Origin: Humulus lupulus
Taxonomy: Eukaryota > Streptophyta > Magnoliopsida > Rosales > Cannabaceae
Reading direction: 5' to 3'
DNA: 64,000 nt
Assembly: GCF_963169125.1 (NCBI RefSeq)
Contig: NC_084793.1
Coordinates: 42,589,578 to 42,653,577 of the forward strand
This document shows positions 43,978 to 55,839 of the stretch, one piece after another (positions within the stretch are counted from its first letter, which is position 1; each line of letters starts with the position of its first letter). A program made the position numbers and the translations under genes. The notes under the pieces are model-generated. The model was not told the DNA's origin, searched no databases, and saw only the letters and a program-made list of their open reading frames with translations.

Positions 43978-44477
43978 CGGTCCGTAGATTTCGAGATAAA
44001 CCTACTTAACGCCACCATCCTGCCAGTCAAACTTTGGGCATCCTTATGCTTCCGAGGTGAGGGAATATCAATCAGAGCCTGGATTTTGTCTAGATTAGCT
44101 TCTATTCCTCGAGCATTTACAATGAATCCCAAGAATTTTCCTGAAGATACTCCGAAGGAGCACTTCTGAGGGTTGAGTTTCATGTTATATCTCCGTAACA
44201 CGGCGAAGCATTCTTCGAGGTCATCCACATGGTTATTGTTAAGTTGAGATTTAACTAACATATCGTCAATATAAACTTCCATGTTATTACCTATTTGTTT
44301 GGAGAACATCATGTTCACGAGTCGCTGGTAAGTGGCTCCAGCATTTTTTAGCCCGAATGGCATGACGTTATAACAATACAGCCCTTTTTCCGTTATGAAA
44401 CTCGTATGCTCTTGGTCAGGGGCATACATGGCAATCTGGTTATATCCAGAATAGGCATCCATGAACGACATGACTCC
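43978..44477 (-). pseudogene. Reverse transcriptase of Tat element, C-terminal part
   Basis: Minus: MSFMDAYSGYNQIAMYAPDQ, TSFITEKGLYCYNVMPFGLK, the catalytic box YIDDMLVKS, and FLGFIVNARGIEANLDKIQA. The frame is open except at its left end, where the poly-C tract begins. The N-terminal RT portion is displaced to 49184-49560 by the Copia LTR insertion; MSFMD follows the target site directly. Confidence 0.87.
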
Positions 44478-47400
44478 TGTTAGGAACGAGTTTCCTAATA
44501 CGCAGTAGAATGGTGGTGTGGTTGGCCCAGTGTACAACAAAAATTTTGTAACATATTTAAACTACCTTTAAATATGCGGATCCATTAATATACATACATT
44601 AATCATAAACAAGATAAGGATAGAATTCATACCTCTTGAAGCCTATCAAGTATCATTGCTATCTTTTCATATTTAGAACGAACTTCCTATCCAAGCCGCT
44701 CCCACATACTTACACCAAGATCTTCCAAAGTGTTCTCTACACCTCAAGAAATGTGTGGGCACTTAGAGAATGAAGGATAGTTTATTTGTGATTCTACTTG
44801 ATGTACTCAACACATGAGATCAAGAGAACAGGCCTGAGAATCGGTTCTTTATTTTCAGGGAGAGAAAACTATCGTTCTATTTTTTTCACAGAGCGAATGT
44901 TCAGAATTGTCTCACACCTCTGAATATTTTTCTGATTAGTCATACTTAAAAGAAAATATTCAAATTTTAAAAAATAAATCTGTAACTATTTTACAATTTA
45001 CTTTTTAATTAATTAATTATTCTATTAATGAAAAAAATCCAAAAACCAATTTTTGAATTATCCATTAATTAATTAATTAAATAAATAAAAATGAAAATCC
45101 CATCCCTGAAAATTGCCCTACACGCCACACACAGTCCATGGACTGTGTGTGCACGTGTAGCCTCCCTAATTTTAGGGATGTTGTTTTTTCAATTTTTATT
45201 TAATTATTTATTCAAACTGTTTTGTCAGATAAGATCTAACAACTTGATAACTAATTCAAATTTGAATTCAAATTTAAATTAATTATCAAATATAATTAAT
45301 TATTTGAATAAATATTAATCTCTTAAATTCAAATCCAATTTGAACTTATCAGATTATCTCCCACTCAAATAAAGATATTTAATTAATTATACCAATTAAT
45401 TAAATCCAAAATTTTCGAAAAATAAATATTTAATTTATTATAATTTCGAAAATTATAATTAATTAATTATTTAATTAAAATTTGAAATTACTTTAATTAT
45501 TTAATATAATTTCGAAAATTATAAAATAATTAAATATTAATTAATTTTGTTAACTACAACTAATTTGTAATTAATTAATTAATCACTATTATCATATAAT
45601 TGCATATTTGGCCTGAATAACAAATTTCTTCTTAAATATGTCTTTAAACTGTTTTCCCTTCATATCAACTCTTACCTTGAACATTGTTGATAGAGCCGCT
45701 ATGGGGACCTATAGACCTATAATTCCAAGCTCTAATAAATTTGAGATTATTAATTAAACTCTTTAATTAAATAATCTTAATTTATTAATCTCATGATTAT
45801 TCCACTATAAATATGAGACTGCACTCTTGTAATTAAAGGCATTTCATTTACTGAGTACTTTATAATCATAAAGCGTCCATTGATATAATCATTTCATACA
45901 ACTTGACCCTCTAATGATGGTTCATAATTAATCGGTAATAAAATTACCGTTTTACCCTTTTAATTATCTCTTGTTTCCTTAAGTACCATTGACTCTACTA
46001 GTGAAGGTTAATTCATAACTAAATTATGACTTTGAGCTCAATAACCTTTCAATCCCAAAAGTCAACCCTTAAGAGAACCATCATTCAATCTCTTGCGAGA
46101 AGGCATAGATTCCATATCTGTATACTATGTCCCCAGCCATCTACATTAATGAGTTCCCAAAACAAAAGTTTCTAGTCTGATCATTCTGACAGACCCTAAC
46201 AGGTGAATCAAAGAACTCATATAACATAAACAGGAGTTCATAGTAACTTCAGGATTAAGATCTATTTGTATATGATCATCAGTTGATATATTTAATTAAT
46301 ACTTCAAAACGGTATTTAACTGTAACGACCCAAATTTCCTAATAAGCTTTAGGACCTTGATTAGGAGGCCAGGATGGCCATAATTGATTTATTGTGCTAT
46401 TATGTGATTATATGCATGATTATGCGGGTCATATTATTATATGATGATAAAGGCATGCATGGGGTTATAGACTCTGTTGTGAGGGTATTTTGATAATTTG
46501 GCTCATTGAGAGCGTAATTGCATACTTGTGTGTATATTGGTAGGCTAATGATGAGACCACATTATTATGTGGGTATGTCTGCAGCTTGTGGCTCGAGGCG
46601 ATCCTAACAAGCGGTTTAGCGGGAAAGTCACAGCAATGATTTATACCCGGCTCGGTGTGAGCCTGAGGATGTATCTGGGAATTTGGAGAATATATTGGAG
46701 ATGATTTGGTATTGAGGAATATAATTGGTGACTAATTAGATGTCAGGAATTAAGTGGTAAATATTTAGGACACTTGAGGAGTTAGTGGGAATTGGGAGCA
46801 ATGACTAAAATGCCCTTAGGATATTTAAAAGCTTGGTTTAATTGGGAGGGCAATATGGTCATTTGACTATAAGGGATAAGTAACATCTGTCTTTATGTCT
46901 TAGTGGAAGTTGTAGATTAACTCAGAAGCTTAAGGAAAAGAAAAGAAGAAGGAAAGAAAGAAAAACAGGGCACTTAGAGTTATCTCTCTCTCTCTCATTC
47001 GGTTGGGTCATCTCTTCACCATTCCTTGTAGGTTTTGGAGCTGGAATTCCAGAGTAAGCTCAAGATGGAGCTTAGGGCTAAGGACCTTGGTGAAGCTAGA
47101 AGAACTAGCAGGGTTTAGCTAGTCAATTGAGGGATATGAATCTGAGGAGTTGAAGGGCTTGAGGCTGGTTGGATGCTAGGGATAACTTAAGGTCGAAATC
47201 CTCCATAGAAGGTAACAAGTTCTGGCTTTGATGTTCTAGGTATCTGAGTTTCTGGTTGAATCTCTCAGTTCTTGGGTTCAATGTTTGTTTTTCTAGTTTG
47301 ATGATGCATGTGGTTAGGTCTTGTGTTATTGAGTTGTATGGGGTGAGATATAGGTGATGGTAGACTCAATTTGGTGTGTAATTAAGGGTTGGAAGGGTTC

Positions 47401-49183
47401 CAAGGGGTTTTGGTTCGAGGATAGTCGAAGAGGGAAAACAGGGTGTTGCTGGTCTGTGACTAGCACTGTAGTGCTAGCCTTTGGGCGCTACAGCGCTAGG
47501 CTAGGGCTTCCTGGGCGTTTTGCTTCTGCTTGTAGCGCTATAGCGCCCTCCTTAGAGCGCTGTAGCGCTACCCTGTCTCCAGGAAGGGGTTTTTGAGTTT
47601 TTCTTTAGGGTTTTTGCCCTGAGGCTCGGGGTTTGATTCCACCACCCCGTTTGGTGGAATTAGGGCTTCCTGGGGGCTCAGGATTGGTCCCGAGGCTAGG
47701 TTTTGGATTTGAAGTTGGGTGGTGATTCTCATCTATGGCTGTGACTAGGTACGCACTAAGGTTCAGACGGGATCGTGCTTGAGGATCAATTGAGCGAGCT
47801 AGCGGGATTTAAAGGTAAGAAAGCTGCACCTAATTATGTGGTTAGGTTAGGACTAAGTGTTCCCTATGTTTGTATGCATTGTTATGAGAATGCGATAAAC
47901 CATGTGAACATGATGGGACTAAGAGCTCCCTATATTTGTATATCATGTCATGAGGTGGTGTTATGCCATGGGACATGCGATAACCGACCTACGGGTGTCG
48001 GAATCAATATTTGTGCACAGGGCGCGGCTCGGCCACTGGTAGCTGAGGCAGCTTATTTATCACTGAGCTCGGTTAAGCTGGCCAGAGTCAGTAAGTATTC
48101 CACTGGGGGCGGCCTAAGTGAGCCAAAGACAGTGGGTTAAATAGAGGGTGCGACCTAAGGGCGTCGACCCTGAATATTGCTTGATGGATGTGATAAACTG
48201 TTGGTTATGAATGTGAATATTGCGTTATGGATATGACTTGCTGATTATTTGGATGACAAGCTGTTAATTTGTTGAGTGTTATCACTGATTGGATAAATGT
48301 TATGAATTGTTGAATTCCTGGTTATGCATTGTGGAATATTTGATTATTGATGTTGATCTTGCCATGATATCATGCTTTCTTGCTGGGCCTCGGCTCACGG
48401 GTGCTACGTGGTGCAGGTAAAGGCGAGGGTATGCTGAATCAACCATGAGTTGGAGAGCTATGGGGACGAGGTGTACATTGTCAGCTGCTCGGCCGCCACG
48501 GTCGGGGGATTGTACAGGGACGGAAACCTAAAATGTGTATTTTTCCATTAAAGTGGCTTGAGTTATTTATAACTTTTGAGATTTGCTGTAACTGAGTCAT
48601 CTAAACCCTGTTTTAAGTTTCCATGTATTAAACTGTCATTTTTAATGAAAATAGCCTATTTGTGACCAAAATATTTTATTCTTAATCCGTTGATGACGTT
48701 GGATTCACATTTTGTCTAAATGACTTGATTAGCAAGTCTTGCACTAGTTAAAACACACAGTGTAACGGTCTTGGTTATCCAAGGCGTTACATTAACTAAG
48801 TATTAATAAACATATCTGGTCCAGTTCTATATATTCTCTAATATATAAAGCACCTCCACTAAAGTGTCTTACCACACTAGTGATTCGGATCTAGATCACA
48901 TGTATTCATAATACTAGTGGACCGTACTTGCAGTAATTAATCTAAAGATTCCATAACTTTATTTTACTACAAACTATTCAAGTTCATTTATCTCAAACAC
49001 AATCCTCCCGTACCAATACGTGTTTGAGATCACATATATGAACTTAGGAATTTTCCTGATATTTACTTAATATTATCACAGAATAATATAGTCCATAAAA
49101 TATATGCATAACAAATTCAATTCATTTATTTATTTCATAAAAACAATGTCTACTACATATGCTTTCAGGGCACATTTCCAACA
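44478..49183 (-). mobile_element. Copia-type LTR inserted in Tat RT, itself split by a Tekay-family LTR
   Basis: On minus the ends are TGTTGGAAATGTGCCC and CGTTCCTAACA. Flanks are ACTCC (44473-44477) and AGTCC (49184-49188), a 5-bp duplication with one mismatch. RT homology stops and resumes exactly at these points. After removing the nested LTR (46321-48791 plus one TTAAC) about 2.2 kb remains, very AT-rich and non-coding, consistent with a long solo LTR. Copia assignment rests on the TGTTGGAAATGTGCCC start; orientation is tentative. Confidence 0.78.
46321..48791 (+). mobile_element. Tekay-family solo LTR (2471 bp), duplication TTAAC
   Basis: TGTAACGACCC...AAGGCGTTACA, flanked by TTAAC at 46316-46320 and 48792-48796. 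The orientation equals the 3' LTR at 4100. It contains an AGCGCT palindrome cluster (about 47460-47575) and a GC-rich block with GACC/GGTC motifs near 47985-48170. It is nested inside the Copia LTR, itself inside Tat, so it is the third level of the nest. Confidence 0.94.
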
Positions 49184-49560
49184 AGTCCATGCCCTGCCGT
49201 GGCATCCACGAGTTGGTTGATCCGAGGTAAAGGGAAGCAGTCCTTAGGACAGGCTTTGTTGAGGTCCGAGTAGTCAATACAGGTCCACCATGTCCCGTTA
49301 GGCTTCGGGACTAGTACCGGGTTGGCTACCCAATTGGGGTAAAAAGCATCCCTGATGAATCGGTTTACCTTTAATCTGTCGACTTCCTCTTTAAGGGCCT
49401 TCTTCCTATCGTCATCCAGTAGTCTTCACTTTTGCTTCTTCGGCGGGAAGCTTTTGTCGATATTCAACGCGTGACTCACCACATTTGGACTTGTCCCTAT
49501 CATGTTCGAATGAGACCATGCGAAGACATCCTGGTTCTTCATCAAAAAACAAATTAATTG
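49184..49560 (-). pseudogene. Reverse transcriptase of Tat element, N-terminal part
   Basis: Minus reading: NQDVFAWSHSNMIGTSPNVV, ALKEEVDRLKVNRFIRDAFY, NWVANPVLVPKPNGTWWTCI, DYSDLNKACPKDCFPLPRIN, QLVDATAGHGL, ending where the Copia LTR was inserted. A stop lies near 49426 (before RLLDDDRKKA). These are RT motifs 1-3 of the Gypsy fold. Confidence 0.83.
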
Positions 49561-50480
49561 CTATTTGGTTTCTTCGGGGAGGTTTTTCCCGACCTTTACT
49601 GTTTTCAGGGGGTCTACTTCTTCGAGCCTGATATCTTTGATCTCTTCCAATGGTTCGAAATTATCTCTTTCCTCTATTCTTGGATCGATTTCTTCATTTA
49701 TCTCAAAGACTGTCATGTCTTTATTCTGAATAACGACGAATGCTTGTGCGCTCGTCTGCTTCTTTCCTCTTTTGGAAATTCTATAGCATTCCCTTTCGGC
49801 TAATTGGTCTCCCTTCAATGTCCCGATGCCACTAGAAGTCGGGAACTTGATGGCCAAGTGCCTTACAGACGAGACTGCCCCCAGCCCTACTAGGGCGGGT
49901 CTCGCGAGCAACACGTTGTAGGCCGATGGCAGGTCCACTACTACGAACTCCATCATCTTGGTTGTTGAGACTGGGTAGTCTCCTAAGGGTCACAGGGAGT
50001 TCAATGGACCCCATACAGGCAATCCCTTCTCCTGAAAAACCGTACAGCGTCGTTGCACAAGCTTTTAGGTCACGAAGCATGAGTCCCATCTTTTCTAAGG
50101 CGGCCTTATAGAGAATGTTCACTGAGCTCCCATTATTAATAAGAACTCGAAGAACCCTCTTGTTTGCGAGCTGAAGAGTGATGACCAGTGGGTCATTGTG
50201 AGGAAATTGAACATGGGACGCATCGTCCTCAGTAAAGGTTATAGGCTAAGATTCAACCTTTTGGTACTTTAGAGCTCTGGGTTCGGGTTCATAAGGGGAC
50301 TCGTCCCCAGTTTTCAGCTCGTTCACATATCGCTTTTGGGCGTTCTTGCCCGATCCTACGAGGTGAGGCCCACCCGAGATAGTTACCACATCTTCTCCAT
50401 CAATCGGAGGGGGTCTCTCTTCTTCCCTAGCCTGGGAATTACTGTTTTGGGCAGGCGGCAGTGCAACTGTCCTCTGGCTG
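49561..50480 (-). pseudogene. Aspartic protease region of Tat element, active-site Asp changed
   Basis: Minus frames give VLINNGSSVNILYKAALEKM (about 50100-50160) and FVVVDLPSAYNVLLARPALV (about 49890-49950), the two hallmark strands of plant Gypsy proteases. The catalytic D of the D-x-G-S motif reads N (INNGSS), so it would be inactive as written. Frames shift between 49956 and 50000. The GTLKGDQLAERECYRISKRG segment follows, typical of Tat polyproteins. Confidence 0.75.
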
Positions 50481-50500
50481 GTAGAAGCCTGATTGTTGTT

Positions 50501-52680
50501 CTAGTTCCTGACATACTGCCTGAAGTATCCTCTCGAGATCAGACGTTCGATCTCATCCTTCAGTTGCCTGCACTCATCAGTAGTGTGCCCAGTTTCTCTG
50601 TGAAATTGACAGTATTTACTGGAGTCTCTCTTGGACTTTTGGTTTCTCATGGGGTCTGGACGCCTGAAAAGGACCTGGTTTTCATTAGCCAGGTAAATAT
50701 TCTCCCGAGACTCGTTGAGCTCGGTGTACACCTTGTACACGGAGAAATACCTTTCCCTTTTCTTCTTCTTTCCGCCTTCCGCCTCGAGGTTATTTCCTTC
50801 ATTCTTCTTTCTTTTGGAAGGGTTTTCTGCAGGGGGTTTCAAGGCTGATGGGTCTACCGAGGTTGAGGCAGAGTTTACGTTTGTCGTTGTAGTTATGGGC
50901 TGAGAGGTCATATTCAGTGTCGACCTCGCCTCTTCTACATTGACAAACCTCTGAGCTCGTCTATTAAACTCTGTTATGGAACTCACATGCTTCCTTTGCA
51001 TATCTTCCCAGAGGGGACTTCCCGGCATTACCCCAGCTTAGACGGCCATTAAATGACCGTTGTCGTCTACATCACGAGCTCAGCCAACTTCCAGATTAAA
51101 TCTTGTAAGATAGCTTTTCAGTGCTTCATTTTGTTGTTTCCGAATGTTGGTTAGCTTTAAAGCGTTTCATTTGGTTGTTGCCGGACGTTGGTCAAGGTCG
51201 ATGCCTCGGGCCTTATCCCGATCATGGCTCTAAATTACTTCTTGAAATCCCTTGATAGTTGATCCCAAGAAGCGATTGAATGCCTCTTATATTTTTTGAA
51301 CCAGCTTTTTGCTGGTCCTGTAAGCGATGCTGGGAACAACATGCATCTGAGCTCGTAACCCACATTACTTGCCCTCATAATAGTGTTGAATGTACTTAAG
51401 TGATTGTATGGGTCAGATTTCCCTTCAAAAGGTGGGACATGAGAAATCCGAAACCCCTGAGGAAACGGAGAGTTGGAAATATGGGGAGCGAATGGTTCGA
51501 GCTCCTCATCAGAATCTTCGTCCCGATTCCGGCCTTGCTCATTCTGTAAGAGCCTAAATGCTCTTTCCAGTTGATCAATTCTTTCCTGAACTGGATCCAC
51601 AGGGGGTCTCGCCTGAAATTGGTTATCGTTGATCACAATTCCAGGCTCACGCCTTCGCATGGGATCCTTGCGTTCATTTAGGCGATCTCTCAGGTCTAGG
51701 TTCGAGGGATTACCACTACCCCAATTTTGATTCAAGTGTTCCCGCAGGTCAGGGGGGTTCCTTTGGTTCCCAGTATTTCTACGTCCTTGATCATACATAC
51801 TGACTGATCTGGTGTCTTCTGAGTCGTCGCTGGCGAGGCTCGTTGCATAATTTTTTCGAGATGGATTCCTTTCAGGCTGCCTCATCTCTACAGTGCGAGA
51901 CCGTGACATTTGGCTTCTCGTAGGCTGGGCGCCTCTCCATTCTCTAGTAGTTTCTCCATTCCAATGCTTTCGTCCAGCTCGCCTTTCCCTATCACCCTGA
52001 GTCGGTTGTGTGTTTCTCCGAGGCAGTGAGGGATATCTTATTGGTGATGGAGGGAACCGTATGGGTGATGGTAGCTGCGACCCATTTCGGGGTCTGGATG
52101 GTCCCGAGTTCGCCTGTGCCGGCTTGGTAACATTCTGTGTGTTACCAGGATTCTGAGTCCGAGCCTCTGCAGGGGCTTGGTTATTCCCAGTTTCACCTTG
52201 TAACTCAGCATTTGAGTTAACCGGAGCTCTAGTTCGTGTGTTTCTTCGGGGCCTCGAAAGGACAAGTTGTTCTGCCGGTGGTAGAGGTTGCTCCGTTCTT
52301 CTTGTGGCGGCATTTTTCTGAGGTCGCCCACGAGGTCTACGGGGAGGAACATGAACATCCCATGGAGGAGGGACCTGGGCCTCAGACAGAGGTAGAGGCT
52401 GAGCCGCCTATGCCTCCGCAGCCAGTCTAGCTAATTCTTCATTACAATTCTTGGCCTCAGCCAACTGTTTTCTTAACTGACGATTTTTGAGTTCCATAAT
52501 GGGAACATATCGCTCAAGATTATAATACATGTCCTCCTCGTCCCTGGGGGCCGGTGGTGCCGGAGGTCCTCGAGAATCGGAGGACTCACTTCTCTCTTCT
52601 GGTTCTGGATTCGTCATCTGCTGTTTCCCAATGCGCCGTGGAAAGTTTTCTTCAGGAATATTCAGATCATTTGCAGCCAT
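50501..52680 (-). pseudogene. gag of Tat element, broken
   Basis: ATG at 52680 (MAANDLNIPEENFPRRIGKQ), with a coiled-coil-like stretch ERYVPIMELKNRQLRKQLAE, then TAG at 52408-52410. Arg/Pro-rich sequence continues to the core gag domain: PFPQGFRISHVPPFEGKSDP, YELRCMLFPASLTGPAKSWF, HSIASWDQLSRDF (stop about 51235). A small local duplication near 51125-51200 disturbs the frame. The last piece (51028-50501) includes NRRAQRFVNVEEA and a zinc-finger-like YCQFHRETGHTTDECRQLKD. Three stops or shifts overall. Confidence 0.83.
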
Positions 52681-52729
52681 AGCTAATCAGGGATTGTACT
52701 GCTTAAGGCTCTCAATGAAAGCACCAAAC

Positions 52730-53387
52730 TGTTGACGCCGTTTTTCGTCAACTTAAAATGTCGAGCAATTAAACAATAAGAACTATGGTGCAAATGAATA
52801 GTATGGTGGAACAACAAGGGTTTTACGTGGTTCAGCAGTTAAATCTGCCTAGTCCACGAGTCTATTTTATTAGAACTTGGAGTTTTCTCTCTAGATAGCA
52901 AAAGATTCGTCCCCTTCTAAGTGTTCATGACCTCTCTATTTATAGAGAGTTTTCAGAGTTCATTCCCACATATTTCGGAAAGATACTCCTGCTTATTAAT
53001 TGAAATAATGATATTAAATGATGTAACTCCTATATACAAGGAAACGTCCCCTGAAGACCAGGAAAATGGATAGCAGACTTGTTAATATCCCTTTAATGTC
53101 GGGACGTTACAACAATAAATATCTTTAAATGTACAAAACGTGTTACATTAGATGATTCATCAAATCTCCGAGATCAGCAATCAACATCGCATCAGTCAAG
53201 GTTTACAGATAGGTTACGAACTGACCGTCTTACTCCAAGACCTGCTCGGGGCAGATAAATACCGTCGAGGCTGTCATATTTTGAGCTTGCACTCTTTAAG
53301 CTCAGGCTACTCGATCTGAAGACACACAATAACGAATGTATCTCGATGCTATGTTCTTTTGAGCTCAGAAAGAATCCCGAGGCTACA
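52730..53387 (-). repeat. 5' LTR of Tat element, inner part
   Basis: TGTTGACGCCGTTTTTCGTC at 52730 matches 31184 onward, nearly identical to 53387, where a solo LTR interrupts. Minus TATAAATA at 52937-52944. Just inside on minus, GTTTGGTGCTTTCATTGAGA would be the primer-binding region; the tRNA was not identified. Confidence 0.92.
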
Positions 53388-55745
53388 TGTAACGCCCTTG
53401 TTACCCCAGAACTGTTACGGTGAACGGTGAACCGAAAATTTGACCCGCTACCCGAGTCCTTTGGTTAACAACGTGTTCTAAGTGTTATTAATAGGCTAAG
53501 GTGAAAACAACAAAAAGGAAATGATATATTTTATTGAATACATAAAACTGTCCACAGGCCCATAAAAACATTTACAAGTTATTTACAACTCAAAATGGTC
53601 ATTACAGTTTCAAAATTACAAACCCGCCGACCTAAGCGGCAAAATAGGGTAAATCCCCTAGTTCCTCTGAGAACTCCTTGGCCGTGGTGGTCAAGCGGCC
53701 GCATATGTACACATCACCACCTAAGCTCTCCATTCAGGGCTGGGTGAGCTTTTCTTTCACTTTACCTGCACCATATAGCACCCATGAGCCAAAGCCCAGC
53801 AAGAAAACACAGTATTGTATGTAAACATTATCAAAGGATTATCATTATAATCACACAGAGCTTATAGCTCTTAAACAGTTGAGTGAATATCACTTGAGGT
53901 TCTAGAAAACCATACTGAGTGATTGACAAGCAAGTCACTAATTTAAATAGAAGAGTGGCTACTGGGTAAGCCATTAGCCTTAAACATATGAGAGACTGAT
54001 AGGTAAGTCTCTAACTTAACAGGTGAGTGACTGATGGGTAAGTCACACAAGATCTTATGGTATTCATCGAACTTGAGGTCGGTCTGGCATTAATGCTCTT
54101 TGAGTCATCCAATGAAGATGTCGATTAGATCTAATCTTTATTGGCTTGCGTTGAACACGCTAAGGCCGTCCTGACTTATGAGTCAGCACCGTGTGACCAG
54201 TGCCCAGTACCACTGCCGAACCTGAATAATGAGTCACAGCTTCACAGTTGATACTGACACCTATGCCAATTCTGACTAATGAGTCAGTACCATGCACAAG
54301 TGAGCAAGATTTGCTAAGCATTCAATAATCAATCAATGTTCACATTTACACAATCAGCATGCCTCAAGAGTAATCATGCAAGTCACATATGGGGTGCAGT
54401 TTTCTTACCTCGGGTTCAAGCGAGAAATAATATAAGAATGACCCTTGAGAACGATCAACCTTTAGATTCCTTAGCGGTTACCTAATCATAACCAATTAGA
54501 AACCATCAATAAAGTAAATCAATGAATGGTTCACAATCTAAATCACACTCCCGGGATCAATCCCTCACTCTCGGGACTCTCAAACTACTCAAAAGGGGTA
54601 AAGGAACCAACCCCCGAGCCTTAAAAACCATCCCGAGCCCTAAAAATAACTTTCCCTGAAACTGACCTAGCGCCTAGGCGCTGCCAACCAGCGCTGGGAC
54701 GTTGCCCCAGAAACAGAGAGGGCCATTCTCTGCCCTGCATAGCACTGGGGCGCCAGCTTCAGACCAGCAGCTCCACTGATTTTCCCTCCTTGTGATTCCC
54801 CTTGAAACCAACCTTCCAAAATAATCCCAAACCTTACCAAAACATCCAATTCAACCCCTAAACTTCATCTACATCACCCCCTCACCAAAACCCAATCAAT
54901 CTTACACAAAAACTCCCATTGATTCCAACTTTCCACATTAAAATCTATAGGCTGAAAACTAAAAGAAAAACAGAGTATAACTTAAAAATCATGGACAATT
55001 TCTTACCTCCAGCTGATTTTGAATCCTCCTTAGTAGATGAACTAAGTCTATAACCTCCAAGCTTTGATTTCCTAGCTTGATACTTCAATTTGGGACCAAA
55101 AACTTCAAAGGGAGATAGAGGGAAGGTGATGTACGGGAAGAGGAAACCTTGCTCTGTTTTTGTTCTATATGTTTCTACAGCCAACTTAAACCATGTATAT
55201 CTTAAGCCAAATGACCCTAATAACCCTAGGTCATTTAAAGCTTCTAAAGTCTCCCCAAGGGTAAAATAATCATCTTTCACCTATTTCGTTAATCATAATT
55301 AACGCTCTCCAATTCTCACTATTCTTGATATCCTCAAATACCAATAATTCATATCCCGTTACCCTTTTACTCACGGCAACGCTCTAATCATTAAAACATC
55401 CCGAGACTCACCCCGAGCCTCGAACTTAATCCCGTTATGACTAAACCGCTACCTAATATTCAAAGATCGTCTCATGCCGAATAGCTAGAACAAATCCACA
55501 TTATAATGTGGCCTCAACAATATATCACCGACATGCATACAAATATACAATTACGCCCTCAACGTGCCAAATTACCAAAACACCCATGTTATCAAATGTG
55601 GACCCACATGCATGCATTTAACATCATATTATAATATAATTCATATAAACATGCATATATTCATTTAATGGCACAATTAAATAATTATGCCCCCCCGGCC
55701 TACTAATCCAACCACTAAATCGCATTAGGGATTCGGGGCATTACA
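53388..55745 (-). mobile_element. Tekay-family solo LTR (2358 bp) in the Tat 5' LTR, duplication CTACA
   Basis: TGTAACGCCCTTG...GGGGCATTACA, with CTACA at 53383-53387 and 55746-55750. The other Tat LTR preserves the uninterrupted site (GGCTACATGTCTTC at about 31837-31850), an independent empty-site control. An AGCGCT/GGCGCT palindrome group occurs at about 54668-54735. Confidence 0.97.
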
Positions 55746-55750
55746 CTACA

Positions 55751-55839
55751 TGTCTTCGAGGTTGTCGTCTTGCTTCAAGGGTTTTACTGGTGTACCATGA
55801 ACATGCGTTTTTATATATCTCGAGCTCACACTCGACGAG
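55751..55839 (-). repeat. 5' LTR of Tat element, outer remnant
   Basis: Matches the 3' LTR from TGTCTTCAAGG (about 31845) to CTTGACGAG (31930), then stops abruptly at 55839 where the Athila LTR begins. The last 48 bases or so of the LTR are missing and should lie beyond the Athila element. Confidence 0.9.

Larger units (their letters stand above)
31184..55839 (-). mobile_element. Ty3/Gypsy Tat-lineage retrotransposon, heavily nested
   Basis: Read on minus: 5' LTR (52730 rightwards), gag (52680-50501), protease, RT, RNase H, archaeal-type RNase H, integrase (ending 41704), a long 3' region with an opposite-strand ORF, polypurine tract, and 3' LTR (31978-31184). The extra RNase H and the antisense ORF near the 3' LTR are Tat-group traits. 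Six insertions split it: 32934-33752, 34732-37493, 39021-41043, 44478-49183, 53388-55745 and the Athila element from 55840. Without these the element is roughly 11-12 kb up to the truncated right LTR. It is inactive. Confidence 0.88.

Noticed and set aside
47354..48140. Two plus-strand frames of 80 and 121 codons
   Set aside because: Inside the solo LTR 46321-48791; cysteine-rich reading comes from the palindromic repeats and is not shared with other copies.
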